A stretch of DNA of 64,000 bases from Clostridium sp. KNHs214 (lineage in GTDB: Bacteria > Bacillota > Clostridia > Clostridiales > Clostridiaceae): the NCBI RefSeq assembly GCF_000744935.1, contig NZ_JQMW01000009.1, forward strand, positions 1,264,417 to 1,328,416, given 5' to 3'. The number at the start of each line of letters is the position of its first letter. Within the stretch, counting starts at the first letter, position 1. The notes beneath the pieces were generated by a model. The model was not told the DNA's origin. It was given only the letters and a program-made list of their open reading frames with translations, and made no database searches. The translations under genes and the position numbers were made by a program. Below are positions 1 to 8,546 of the stretch, in pieces.

Positions 1-1241
1 GCAAAACCTAAATTCATATATGCATATTGAACAATACCTTTATATTCTAAAGTTATATAAATTTCTACTTCTTTTATAAAACTTTCTATTTTACTAACGG
101 CCTTATCATATTCCTTTAGTTTCCCATAAGCTAATCCTTCATATATTTTTCCTGTTAATATATAAACACAATCAATTATATGAGGAATTTTATGTTTATA
201 ATCTATTTTTGAAAAATCTTCAATAGCATTATTATAGTTTGATAATAAATAGTTTGCCTTTCCATGTTCCACATAATAATAAAAGGATTTTTCTCTTGCG
301 TTAATTTCTAGTAACTCTAAATATTTCAAAGCTTCACATGGCTTATTTATCTTATTTTCATATTTAGCATAATTATGATATATCTTTGCCAAATTTAATT
401 TATTATCGGTAAACTCTCCATATTGTTTTGCCTTATGGGCATTTACAAGAAACTTTTCATATTCTTCCCTCATAAGATATATTATTGCTTCAATTCTATA
501 AGCATCATCTATATAGTAATAAATATTATTTTCATTAGACAAAATAATAGATTTCTCACACATCTCAATTGCCTTTTGAAATTCACCTTTTGCAAATAAA
601 ATAGCCGGCTGTGTAATTAATAACTTAATTTCTAAAAAAACATCCCTGCTGCTAGATTTATCATATAAACTCTGTGCTTCTTCTAAAATATTTCTACATT
701 TATCATAATCATACTTTTCTAAGGTTTCCCTACATAACTTCATATATGCCCTTGATGCATCAATGTATAATCTATTGTATTTATATATTTCACAACATAA
801 ATTAATAATCTTTGTTCCTTCTTTAAATTCACTTAAAGCCACATGACATGACCCCAATCTATATAGTATATCTGCATATAATTTACTTTTTTCCTGAAAT
901 TTATATATATCTAATAGATTATTTGCTTTTTCCTTAGCAGCTTCAAATTTATTGCTTCTTAGGAAAACATCTATCTCTTCCAATTCCTTTAAAATTTTAT
1001 TAAATGGTAAACAATTGTTGTCTATATATTGGGCGTCTTCTTCTTCATTTTGCAGAAAATAAGCTATTGGCGTATTTAGCTTTTTAGCAATATATTGCAA
1101 ATTTTTCATAGAAGGATTGGCATGCCCATTTTCTATATGACTTAGCATACCTTTGGTCATTTCTGGCTCTGCAAGTTCTGCTTGAGTCATACTGAGCTCC
1201 TTCCTTAATCTTTTTATTTTTTCTCCAATACTTAAATTCAA
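1..1241 (-). CDS. HTH/TPR transcriptional regulator (5' part; 3' end outside window)
   Basis: Reading leftward from a TTG at 1241, an open frame runs off the window edge; I checked the first ~70 codons and the last ~20. A GGAGAG ribosome site lies just upstream of the TTG. The N-terminus (about residues 1-60) is an XRE-type helix-turn-helix with the helix MTQAELAEPEMTKGMLSHIE. The remainder, as far as read, looks like helical TPR-type sequence. HTH plus TPR is the layout of the RRNPP family of peptide-responsive regulators (PlcR, PrgX, AimR types); whether this one binds a peptide is inference. Its leader carries a cluster of palindromes. A cognate peptide gene, if present, would lie downstream, outside the window. 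An ATG at about 1187 is possible but would cut the HTH. Confidence 0.8.
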   Translation of the reverse strand, partial: MNLSIGEKIKRLRKELSMTQAELAEPEMTKGMLSHIENGHANPSMKNLQYIAKKLNTPIAYFLQNEEEDAQYIDNNCLPFNKILKELEEIDVFLRSNKFEAAKEKANNLLDIYKFQEKSKLYADILYRLGSCHVALSEFKEGTKIINLCCEIYKYNRLYIDASRAYMKLCRETLEKYDYDKCRNILEEAQSLYDKSSSRDVFLEIKLLITQPAILFAKGEFQKAIEMCEKSIILSNENNIYYYIDDAYRIEAIIYLMREEYEKFLVNAHKAKQYGEFTDNKLNLAKIYHNYAKYENKINKPCEALKYLELLEINAREKSFYYYVEHGKANYLLSNYNNAIEDFSKIDYKHKIPHIIDCVYILTGKIYEGLAYGKLKEYDKAVSKIESFIKEVEIYITLEYKGIVQYAYMNLGF

Positions 1242-1264
1242 TTTTCTCTCTCCTTTTAAGTATA

Positions 1265-1336
1265 TATACTATACTATTTAGTATAGTATAATTAAAGTAT
1301 ACTTTCAAGTATATTTAGTATAATTTAATTATACTT
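1265..1336. promoter_or_regulatory. Cluster of AGTATA/TATACT palindromes in regulator leader
   Basis: Just upstream of the HTH/TPR regulator are three dyads. One is a 26-bp perfect palindrome at 1265-1290 (arms TATACTATACTA and TAGTATAGTATA around TT). The second is a 12-bp perfect palindrome at 1294-1305 (AAAGTATACTTT). The third, at about 1317-1336, has AGTATAAT and ATTATACT arms. All share the AGTATA half-site. The position suggests autoregulatory operators. The regulator assignment is inference; the dyads are read directly. Confidence 0.7.
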
Positions 1337-1417
1337 TGTTTTATATTAAAGTTCTAATATTTAGACTTTCCTTATTATTTTACTTTATTTTTGTTGTCTA
1401 CAATTAAATAGTCGTAA

Positions 1418-1564
1418 ATGTATTACATTGAAAACTTCTATTATTTTGATAAATTGCATTTTGCAATTGATAAGTATACAGAGTTTTACAATACCAGAAG
1501 GCTTCAAGCAACGTTAAAAGGTCTGACTCCGATAGAATATCGAAATCAGACCTTGGTATCTTAA
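1418..1564 (+). pseudogene. IS3-family transposase (OrfB) C-terminal relict
   Basis: A 48-codon frame ending TAA at 1562-1564 encodes the typical end of an IS3/IS150-type integrase. It includes FYNTRRLQATLKGLTPIEYR, matching the family pattern YNxxRxQxxLKGLTPxEYR. The DDE catalytic part is absent and the frame closes upstream at 1415. The following bases (about 1575-1602, with CTGTCTACTTGACAGAGGGC) resemble the element's terminal inverted repeat. It is a dead remnant with no left end visible. Confidence 0.8.
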
Positions 1565-1674
1565 TTTATATTTTTTACCTGTCTACTTGACAGAGGGCAG
1601 TTCATTCTTTATAGTCTTTTCCTACCTTATTTGTTAAGTTTATAATAACTTGTTTGAAAACACTATTGTTCAAA

Positions 1675-2994
1675 TTATTTCATGCTATTTGAATATCTTT
1701 TATAGTAAAAGTATCCTAACACTGCCCATAAAACCATTAGCAGCATAGATGGACTGCTTAATCTTGCAGGGGAACCTGGTATAATAAGTAATCCTATAAA
1801 TACAAGACTTATAAAAGCACCCACTAATGAAAAATATCTGTCCAGTCCTATTGAATGTTTAAAACTAATATAACATACATAAAAATATGCTACAGCAGCT
1901 AGTAACGATGACATATCTACTATATAGATAATAACCTCTCTACCCAACCAAGGTGCTATTAGACTAGCTAAAGCTACAAATTTAACTCCATTGTCAAATA
2001 CGCCATTTTGATTTTCCTTATTGTACTTTGCTGGAATAAGTCTATATCTAGACAACGCTCCTATGAGCTTGCTGCTGCCTAACATAAAGCCATTTATTCC
2101 ACCAGCCACTGCCCCAGCCAGTGATATTATAAGCAACATAAATCCTATATATCCCATATTATTCAGTACGGCAGTTCCTAGAGCCCATTGTTCCAAAAGC
2201 GCTTTCTCTGGAGTATATACCAAACCAGTTGTAATATTTAAAAGATTATAAAAAAGCACTCCAGTGAATATAGCTAATACTGCCATTCTTGTAGCTTTTG
2301 CAGGTTCAAAACTTAACTCTGTAGACACTTGTGGTATTACATCAAACCCCACAAATAAGAAAGGAACTATTGCAAAAATTTTCGCAACCTCATTAATGTT
2401 AAACTTATAGTTAACAATATAGTTATTCATAATTAAGCTATGGTCTGTCTTTATGAACATGAAAGTAAATACTAAAATTACATTTACCACCATCAATAAG
2501 ATCATTATGTTCTGTACTCTAGAACTGAACTTTAGTCCCTTAATATTCACATAAGCAAACACTAAAATTATTAAGCTAGCAATAATAATCTCTGACAAAT
2601 ATACAGGATAACCAGCTATGTTATATAGATATCCAAAATCCATTGCTGTACCAAACAACTTCTTAATTACTAATACGAATGCTGTAGCATTCAATGGAAC
2701 CATGCTTATATAACATAAAGTCAGAGACCATCCTACTACAAAACCATTGACCTTACCCATATTTCTATAGGTATAAGAGAATTCTCCTCCATCTTCTTGA
2801 TGATTCTCCATCATGATGTGATATCCCTTTTGTATAAAAAGAATAGCAAGGCCACCCAGTATAAAACCCATGGCCGTACTAATGATACCACTTTCATGAA
2901 GAAACTTTGAACCAGGGAGAGTAAATGATCCCCATCCAATAATAGATCCTAATGCTAAGGCTAGTATATCTATTCTGTTTAATTTTTTTCTCAT
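1675..2994 (-). CDS. APC-superfamily amino acid permease
   Basis: 439 residues with about 12 hydrophobic segments, matching the APC (amino acid-polyamine-organocation) family in length and layout. The N-terminal glycine-rich stretch GSIIGWGSFTLPG (about residues 17-29) is the unwound TM1 substrate-binding motif. A conserved Glu-Phe-Ser-Tyr stretch follows near residue 70. It imports or exchanges an amino acid; the substrate cannot be read from sequence. It ends 11 bases before the oxidoreductase gene upstream of it on the minus strand, so the two may be cotranscribed, which would hint at a sulfur amino acid. That link is inference. Confidence 0.85.
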   Translation of the reverse strand: MRKKLNRIDILALALGSIIGWGSFTLPGSKFLHESGIISTAMGFILGGLAILFIQKGYHIMMENHQEDGGEFSYTYRNMGKVNGFVVGWSLTLCYISMVPLNATAFVLVIKKLFGTAMDFGYLYNIAGYPVYLSEIIIASLIILVFAYVNIKGLKFSSRVQNIMILLMVVNVILVFTFMFIKTDHSLIMNNYIVNYKFNINEVAKIFAIVPFLFVGFDVIPQVSTELSFEPAKATRMAVLAIFTGVLFYNLLNITTGLVYTPEKALLEQWALGTAVLNNMGYIGFMLLIISLAGAVAGGINGFMLGSSKLIGALSRYRLIPAKYNKENQNGVFDNGVKFVALASLIAPWLGREVIIYIVDMSSLLAAVAYFYVCYISFKHSIGLDRYFSLVGAFISLVFIGLLIIPGSPARLSSPSMLLMVLWAVLGYFYYKRYSNSMK

Positions 2995-3005
2995 AAAATC
3001 AACCT

Positions 3006-4703
3006 TTACTTAAAGTTATATTCTGTAACTATCTTTGCTCTTCCTGTTACCTTATCTTGGTAATATTCATAGCAGCAAATTCCTAGATAAGAACCTGATA
3101 TATTGATCACATTATCATATCCAATGTTTTGTAGTGCCATTATTGCATTATAGCTTCTTTGGCTTGAGCGGCAATGTAAGTATACTGGCTTATCTTTTGG
3201 AATTTCATTCAATCTTTCTCTGATTTCACTTAATGGAATATTAACTGCATTTTTAAGATGCCCCGCTTCATATTCATGCTTCTCTCTTACATCTATGATA
3301 AATGCATTACTTTCCACTAGTTCTCTAACCTTTGTTACTGAAACTTGCCTAAACCTACCATATAATAGGTTTAGTCCTACTAATGCTGCATGATTCACTA
3401 CATCCTTGGCAGTTCCAAATAAAGGAGCATAACATAGCTCTAATTCCTTTAAATCTTCTAGCGTTCCACCCATTGTAATCATTGTAGCAATAACGTCTAT
3501 TCTCTTATCTACATTTCCTCTTCCTATAGCTTGAGCTCCAAGTATTCTTCCTGTTGGATATTCATATATAAGTTTAAAATGCATTGGGTTATTATTTGGC
3601 ATCAAACCAACTTTATCTCCTGGAATTACATATGCAAAATCGTAAGAAATTCCCGCTGCTTTTGCAGTTTTTTCATTAAATCCTGTGCATGCAGCTCCTA
3701 AATCAAATATTTGGACTACAGAGGAGCCTATTACACCTTTGTTATTGTGAGGAATATTATACATATGATCAGCTGCTGCTCTAGCTTGTCTTTGAGCAGG
3801 ACCTGCTAGTGCTAATCTTGAAGGTTTTTGGCTCATACGGTTATAAACCTCTATAGCATCACCTACAGCATATATATTCTTATCATTAGTTACATAGTTA
3901 TGATCAACTTTTATACCTCCAGTTACACCTATTTCAAGTCCAGCTTCTCTAGCTAAACTAGTTTCAGGACAAACGCCAATAGCCATTACTACAGCCTTTG
4001 CAGGGACATTTTTGCCTGATTGTAACTCTACAGAATCCTCATTTATTTTCTTTACTCCATCACTTAATATAAGATTAACTCCCTTGTCTATCATCTCTTT
4101 GTGAAGTATTTGAGCCATATCATAATCAAAAGGATTCATTATCTGATCTAATGCTTCTATTAAACTTACGTTTTTGCCTGCTAGACGTAGGTTCTCCGCT
4201 ACTTCTACTCCAATAAATCCACCACCAACAACAGCTATATCCTGAATATTATTTTCAATTATACTTCCTTTAAGTTTCTTTATATCAACTACATTTCTTA
4301 CGGTGAAAACATTTGAACCATCTATTCCTTCAATGCTTCTTGGAAGAATTGGGTTAGCCCCTGGAGATAAAACCAATTTGTCATAGGACTCTTCATATTC
4401 TTCTCCTGTAAGAAGATTTTTCACTACTATTTTCTTTTCTTCTCTCTTTATCTTTATAACTTCACTGTTAACTCTAGCTTCAATATTATATTGCTTTTTA
4501 AACTGCTCCGGACACATTAAAACTAAGTCATCACCATTTTCTACCATTCCACTTAAGTGAAATGGTAAAGCACAGTTAGAAAAAGATACGTGAGGTCCCC
4601 TTTCAAACATTATTATTTCTGCTGCTTCATCAATTCTTCTTGCTCTTGCTGCAACTGAAGCTCCTCCAGCTACTCCACCAACAATTAAAATTCTCTTACC
4701 CAT
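3006..4703 (-). CDS. CoA-disulfide/persulfide reductase with C-terminal rhodanese domain
   Basis: 565 residues. The N-terminal FAD site GGVAGGAS (9-16) and redox Cys44 in SFSNCALPFHLSG define the CoA-disulfide reductase group of the pyridine nucleotide-disulfide oxidoreductases. A second Rossmann motif (VVGGGFIGVEVAENL, about 160) binds NAD(P)H. From about 465 a rhodanese domain carries the CRSSQRS active loop. Fusions of this kind reduce CoA disulfides, CoA persulfide or polysulfide using NAD(P)H. The start is the ATG preceded by GGAGG. The neighbouring YeeE permease genes and tusA place it in sulfur import and sulfane-sulfur reduction. The exact substrate is not decidable here. Confidence 0.88.
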   Translation of the reverse strand: MGKRILIVGGVAGGASVAARARRIDEAAEIIMFERGPHVSFSNCALPFHLSGMVENGDDLVLMCPEQFKKQYNIEARVNSEVIKIKREEKKIVVKNLLTGEEYEESYDKLVLSPGANPILPRSIEGIDGSNVFTVRNVVDIKKLKGSIIENNIQDIAVVGGGFIGVEVAENLRLAGKNVSLIEALDQIMNPFDYDMAQILHKEMIDKGVNLILSDGVKKINEDSVELQSGKNVPAKAVVMAIGVCPETSLAREAGLEIGVTGGIKVDHNYVTNDKNIYAVGDAIEVYNRMSQKPSRLALAGPAQRQARAAADHMYNIPHNNKGVIGSSVVQIFDLGAACTGFNEKTAKAAGISYDFAYVIPGDKVGLMPNNNPMHFKLIYEYPTGRILGAQAIGRGNVDKRIDVIATMITMGGTLEDLKELELCYAPLFGTAKDVVNHAALVGLNLLYGRFRQVSVTKVRELVESNAFIIDVREKHEYEAGHLKNAVNIPLSEIRERLNEIPKDKPVYLHCRSSQRSYNAIMALQNIGYDNVINISGSYLGICCYEYYQDKVTGRAKIVTEYNFK

Positions 4704-4817
4704 AATTTAACGCCTCCTATAATTTTAATGAAATTAGCCAATGTAAATGTGCATATGCAAAAGCCATAAATATTTTCCATTGACTTTAGATTATAAAGTT
4801 TCATCTATATGTATAGA

Positions 4818-4842
4818 AACCTAGCAGTCATAGACTGCTAAG
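4818..4842 (-). terminator. Short hairpin downstream of yeeE-type gene
   Basis: AGCAGTC and GACTGCT arms around a 3-base loop lie about 40 bases past the stop of the 4878-6140 gene. The T-run on the minus strand is weak, so it may be only a partial terminator. Confidence 0.45.
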
Positions 4843-4877
4843 TTATGTGTTTACAATTTATTTAAATGACTATATTG

Positions 4878-6140
4878 TTACTTGAACCACTTTCTTGCAC
4901 ACTTATTTCCTACAATACCACCTATAACCATGAAAATTAAGAATATCCAACCGGAAAGTGAGAAGTTTGCAATAGGTGTATATAATGCTCCTACGTTACA
5001 TCCGTTTGCAAATCTAGTACCTAATCCCATAGTGATTCCACCTAATGCAAATAGTACTACTTCCCTTACTGTAATGTGCATCTCTGACATAAAGGTCTTC
5101 ATGAACTTACCAGCTGTTAGCAAATATATTGCTGTTCCTAATAGTATTCCAAAATTCTGAACTGAAACCGCATGTTGAAAGAATGGTAGAGCGTATGCCT
5201 TTGCTGGCATTTTTGTGAAAGCTGCTAATGTTTCTGGTGAAACTCCAAATATCATTAAAAATTTACCAAACCAAATTCCATAAGGAGTAGATGCTCCCCA
5301 TCCAGCTTTAGTAACACCCATAAGTAGTGCAAATAATATACTGATAACTACAGCTCCTTGTACTAAAGTCCAAGGTTTAGAAAATATTCTATTATAGTTT
5401 TCCTTACTTAAGAACTTATATTCCTCAGTGTCGAAAGTTTCATTCTTATCTTGTAATTTTTCCATAGTGTGTCCATTATAAGTGTTATTCTTCTTACGAT
5501 TTCTTTCATAAGCATAGGCAATAAATACAACAATTCCACAAAATATAGCTGTTAGTACTAATGCACCTAAATAGCCCTCAAGTCCATCCCATTTAAATAG
5601 GTCAGGCATGAACACACCACCTGCTAATTTTTCACCTACTGGTGTCGAAAACCAAGAGTTCTTAATCCAATCAGCAGTATTTTGTATAGGGAATCCTAAA
5701 AATACACCTAATCCAAAGAATATTAATGTAACAAGTGCCCTAGGTAAACCAGTTACTAGATCTGTAAGTACCCCTGAAGCGCAGCAGGATGAAAATGACA
5801 TACCAAATCCAAATAGAATTCCACCAACAATTAAGCCAAAATTAATTGGATTTATCCAAAGATCGTATTTAGTTGGGTCCGCTTTAAACAAAAATGCGGT
5901 AGTTAATAAAGATGTGATAAAGAAAAGAAACATAAGAGTTCTCATTAATTTCGTTGATCCAGTGTTAAATGCACGATTTACACTGCCTGCAAATCCTGTG
6001 TAAGCTCTAGACAAAGCGTAACCAAGTCCTACACCCACTAAAAGTCTAAAAAATAGCATGTCCGTTTTTAAAAATGTCTTACCTAAAATTAATACTAATA
6101 AAATTCCTATAAATCCTAAAATTTGTTCAGTCTTCTTCAT
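4878..6140 (-). CDS. YeeE/YedE-family thiosulfate/sulfur permease (full length)
   Basis: 420 residues, highly hydrophobic, with two homologous halves. The N half carries FGFGMSFSSCCASGVL and the C half GTRFANGCNVGALYTP. These are the cysteine-bearing motifs of the YeeE/TsuA family, which conduct thiosulfate through relayed Cys contacts. A charged cytoplasmic linker (about 210-245) joins the halves. The start is an ATG behind AAGGAGG. Its neighbours (CoA-disulfide/rhodanese reductase downstream, divergent LysR regulator upstream) fit thiosulfate or sulfane-sulfur uptake followed by reduction. Confidence 0.88.
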   Translation of the reverse strand: MKKTEQILGFIGILLVLILGKTFLKTDMLFFRLLVGVGLGYALSRAYTGFAGSVNRAFNTGSTKLMRTLMFLFFITSLLTTAFLFKADPTKYDLWINPINFGLIVGGILFGFGMSFSSCCASGVLTDLVTGLPRALVTLIFFGLGVFLGFPIQNTADWIKNSWFSTPVGEKLAGGVFMPDLFKWDGLEGYLGALVLTAIFCGIVVFIAYAYERNRKKNNTYNGHTMEKLQDKNETFDTEEYKFLSKENYNRIFSKPWTLVQGAVVISILFALLMGVTKAGWGASTPYGIWFGKFLMIFGVSPETLAAFTKMPAKAYALPFFQHAVSVQNFGILLGTAIYLLTAGKFMKTFMSEMHITVREVVLFALGGITMGLGTRFANGCNVGALYTPIANFSLSGWIFLIFMVIGGIVGNKCARKWFK

Positions 6141-6424
6141 TTTTTTCCTCCTTATTCTTTAAATTATTTATGTTGTGTGATTTTTTTAACGGATATTAAC
6201 ATAACATAATTGTACTCTGCTCACTTAACCTAAAAGATATTACAAATATGTTAACTAATCTAGTCAATTTAGTCACCTAATACTTGGATAATAAAATAAA
6301 TTTATGTATATTTTTATAAATTTGAACTGCGCAATTTTGTTTGTTAATTATCTATCAAAATTATATTACATATTATTCATGTTTCATAGAAAGTAAATGC
6401 TATATACTATAACACTTTCCTTTA
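6141..6424. other. Intergenic region between yeeE-type gene and family A repeat
   Basis: AT-rich spacer between divergent yeeE-type and LysR-type genes. It should hold the yeeE promoter and LysR-binding sites, but I could not pick out a convincing T-N11-A box or a clean -35/-10 pair. No gene is seen. Confidence 0.4.
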
Positions 6425-6580
6425 GGTACATGAAAAGAAATAACAAGTCAAAGATGCTGGTATATTTTGTGTCAGACAAGGAAGCAGGTTCCGCCTTTAG
6501 ATTACTATCGGCGGAACCTGCTGACGCAGTATGACGCAAAGTAGACTAGCATACTGACTTGTTATTTATTTGAATGTGCC
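6425..6580. repeat. Family A palindromic element, copy 1
   Basis: 156-bp element starting GGTACATG and ending ATGTGCC, flanked by TTA on both sides (6422-6424, 6581-6583). Almost the whole unit folds on itself. Outer arms pair AAATAACAAGTCA with TGACTTGTTATTT; the inner arms are GCAGGTTCCGCC and GGCGGAACCTGC, a perfect 12-bp stem unique to this copy. It sits in the divergent yeeE/LysR promoter region, 90 bases before the LysR gene. Confidence 0.85.
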
Positions 6581-6673
6581 TTAGCTAAATACAAAATGGA
6601 CTAACTTGAATAAATATATTTATTTCTGTACAATAATAGGGTAGATGTATAACTATTTTTAGGATGTGATTTT

Positions 6674-7564
6674 ATGAATCTTGAATACCTTCAATCATTT
6701 TATATGACAGTAAAACATAATAGTATTTCAAAAGCTGCTCAAATTCTTCACCTTACCCAACCTGGACTCAGTGGACAGCTTAAAAGTTTAGAAAATGAAC
6801 TAGGTGTAAGTCTTTTAAACCGAAGTAACAAAGGTGTTGAGCTAACAGAAGAAGGAAAGGTTGTATTTAACTATGCAGACACTCTACTTTCTATCCAAGG
6901 AAATATTAAGAGAGATTTGATAAATTTGCATCAAGACCGACCAAAGTTAATGATTGGTGCTTGCAAAAGTGTAGGAGAATATGCTCTACCTTGTAGTATT
7001 TTTACTTTTAAACACTTACACGAAGAAGTGGATATTCGTATGGAAGTAATAAATTCAACTGAAGTTATCCAAAAGCTGCAAGAACATACAATTAACATTG
7101 GAATCATCCAACACGCTCCCAAAATAGATGGTATCGTTACTCAGCCTATTATCTCAGATGAACTTCTCTTGGTGGGAAATAGTAATAATTCACCTAAAAA
7201 AATTTCTAAAGAAGAATTGAAAGAGATTCCCTTAATTTTACGTGAAAATACTTCTGGCACTAGATATGTGATTGAAAAATCATTAAAAGAAAATAAAATA
7301 AATGTAGAAGATTTAAATGTGATTTATGATTTAAACTCTCCAGAAGCCATTAAATCTTCTATACTTTCAGGAAAAGGTTTTTCATTTTTACCCAAGTTAG
7401 CAGTTGCTCAAGAACTAAAAAAACACACAATTGAAACAGTTCAGGTAGATGATTTAAGAATTTCTTTTAGCTATTACATAGCTTCAAGAAAAAAATATAC
7501 CTTTACAGAATACGAGCAAATGTTTGTAGATTTTATAATTTCCAATAAGCGAGGTTTTTGTTAA
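6674..7564 (+). CDS. LysR-family transcriptional regulator
   Basis: 296 residues, usual LysR length. N-terminal winged HTH (about 1-60) with the classical NSISKAAQILHLTQPGLSGQ helix, followed by a coiled linker and a periplasmic-binding-protein-like effector domain (about 90-290). The start is an ATG with an AGGATGTGATTTT site. It is divergent from the yeeE-type permease and lies between the two sulfur-transport operons, so it most likely controls sulfur uptake. Effector and sites are unknown. Confidence 0.87.
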   Translation: MNLEYLQSFYMTVKHNSISKAAQILHLTQPGLSGQLKSLENELGVSLLNRSNKGVELTEEGKVVFNYADTLLSIQGNIKRDLINLHQDRPKLMIGACKSVGEYALPCSIFTFKHLHEEVDIRMEVINSTEVIQKLQEHTINIGIIQHAPKIDGIVTQPIISDELLLVGNSNNSPKKISKEELKEIPLILRENTSGTRYVIEKSLKENKINVEDLNVIYDLNSPEAIKSSILSGKGFSFLPKLAVAQELKKHTIETVQVDDLRISFSYYIASRKKYTFTEYEQMFVDFIISNKRGFC

Positions 7565-7757
7565 AACCTAGTCCACCTCAATGCTTAAGTGGTTATAATT
7601 TAGTTGCCGCCTGTATTCAGTTCCTAGGTTCTAGATACTGGATTCTAAAAAGAATGTCTAATGGACTATATTAGTAATATAACCTAACACCTAAAACCTA
7701 GGAATTAGTACATAACTAAAGACCATTAAAAATAATATATTAAATAATTTTTCTCAT
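7565..7757. other. Convergent intergenic spacer with CTAGG-rich short repeats
   Basis: Between convergent genes. It contains several imperfect CCTAGGTT / CTAGATAC / AACCTAGG words in direct and inverted order that could fold, but no single clean terminator is visible. Confidence 0.35.
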
Positions 7758-8288
7758 TTATATAAAAAATCGAATTAAAATCTTAACTCCTACCCATGTA
7801 CCAATTATAACAAAAATTCCAAAAACCCAAGCATGTAAGGAAAAGGATGGTATTCCACTAAAAAAAGCTCCAATATTGCAGCCAACAGCAAGCCTAGTTC
7901 CATATCCCATCATAATCCCTCCTATAAGGGCAAATATAAGCTGCTTTTTACTCTTTATTTTCTTCCATTTGAATTGTGAAGCTAATAATGTTGCAACTAG
8001 AGATCCTATAACTACACCTATATTCAAAATTGTATATTGGTTAATAAATACATTTTCATGCAAAATCACAGGAGAATAATAGGACTTGAAATGGCTAAAA
8101 TACTGCCAGTTCAATGGATTTAATCCAACCCATTGTAATACACCAACTCCCCATAGCAAAAAACCGCTAGTTATTTGCCAACTCACTCCAGTTAAAGCTA
8201 GTAAAATCACATTCATTATTCCTAATAATATTCCTCCTACCCAATGAGGCCAAGGTTTTTTAAGATATTTGCTTATAGACTTCATCAT
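7758..8288 (-). CDS. YeeE/YedE-family protein, C-terminal half type
   Basis: 176 residues, about five hydrophobic segments. The motif GTRLAVGCNIGAFFSGI near residue 130 corresponds to the second-half cysteine motif of full-length YeeE permeases, as in the 4878-6140 gene. It lies in an operon after a half-size YeeE gene bearing the first-half motif, with a TusA gene between them. The two halves probably assemble into one permease. The start ATG has an AGGAGAG site. Confidence 0.85.
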   Translation of the reverse strand: MMKSISKYLKKPWPHWVGGILLGIMNVILLALTGVSWQITSGFLLWGVGVLQWVGLNPLNWQYFSHFKSYYSPVILHENVFINQYTILNIGVVIGSLVATLLASQFKWKKIKSKKQLIFALIGGIMMGYGTRLAVGCNIGAFFSGIPSFSLHAWVFGIFVIIGTWVGVKILIRFFI

Positions 8289-8297
8289 ATATCTCTC

Positions 8298-8546
8298 CTA
8301 TTTTTCTTTTGGCTTTTGAATATACACTTCCCATTCTCCTGCACCCAGCTCAAGAAGCTTTACAGGATATTTTTTTTCTGTTGCCCATTTCTCTATATCA
8401 ATGGCCACACAACTATGATCAGAACTAAGAATCAAAATATCTCCTGGTCCCATTGTCTTAAGTTCCTTCATAGCCCGTAGCAAGGGTACTGGACATAATT
8501 CACTTAAACAATCTAGTTTTCTTACGGTCATATGAAATTCCTCCAT
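8298..8546 (-). CDS. TusA-family sulfurtransferase
   Basis: 82 residues, typical TusA/SirA length. The signature LDCLSELCPVPLLRAMKEL has the CPxP motif whose Cys carries a persulfide. The family passes sulfane sulfur from a donor or transporter to downstream acceptors. The start overlaps or abuts the stop of the upstream YeeE half gene at 8546, and the stop lies 9 bases before the next YeeE half, so all three are surely cotranscribed. This implies TusA collects sulfur entering through the split permease (inference from context). Confidence 0.9.
   Translation of the reverse strand: MEEFHMTVRKLDCLSELCPVPLLRAMKELKTMGPGDILILSSDHSCVAIDIEKWATEKKYPVKLLELGAGEWEVYIQKPKEK

Noticed and set aside
1084..1308. 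A 74-codon minus-strand frame at the start of the HTH/TPR gene
   Set aside because: It is out of frame with the HTH coding sequence, which has a proper TTG start, ribosome site and motif.
4882..6003. Plus-strand open frames opposite the yeeE-type gene
   Set aside because: They lie antisense to a clear membrane protein gene, have no ribosome site and show proline/asparagine-rich composition typical of reversed hydrophobic codons.
6425..6580. Family A element as a riboswitch for the sulfur genes
   Set aside because: The same element occurs in front of or behind unrelated genes and has duplication-like flanks, so it is a repeat rather than a dedicated aptamer.
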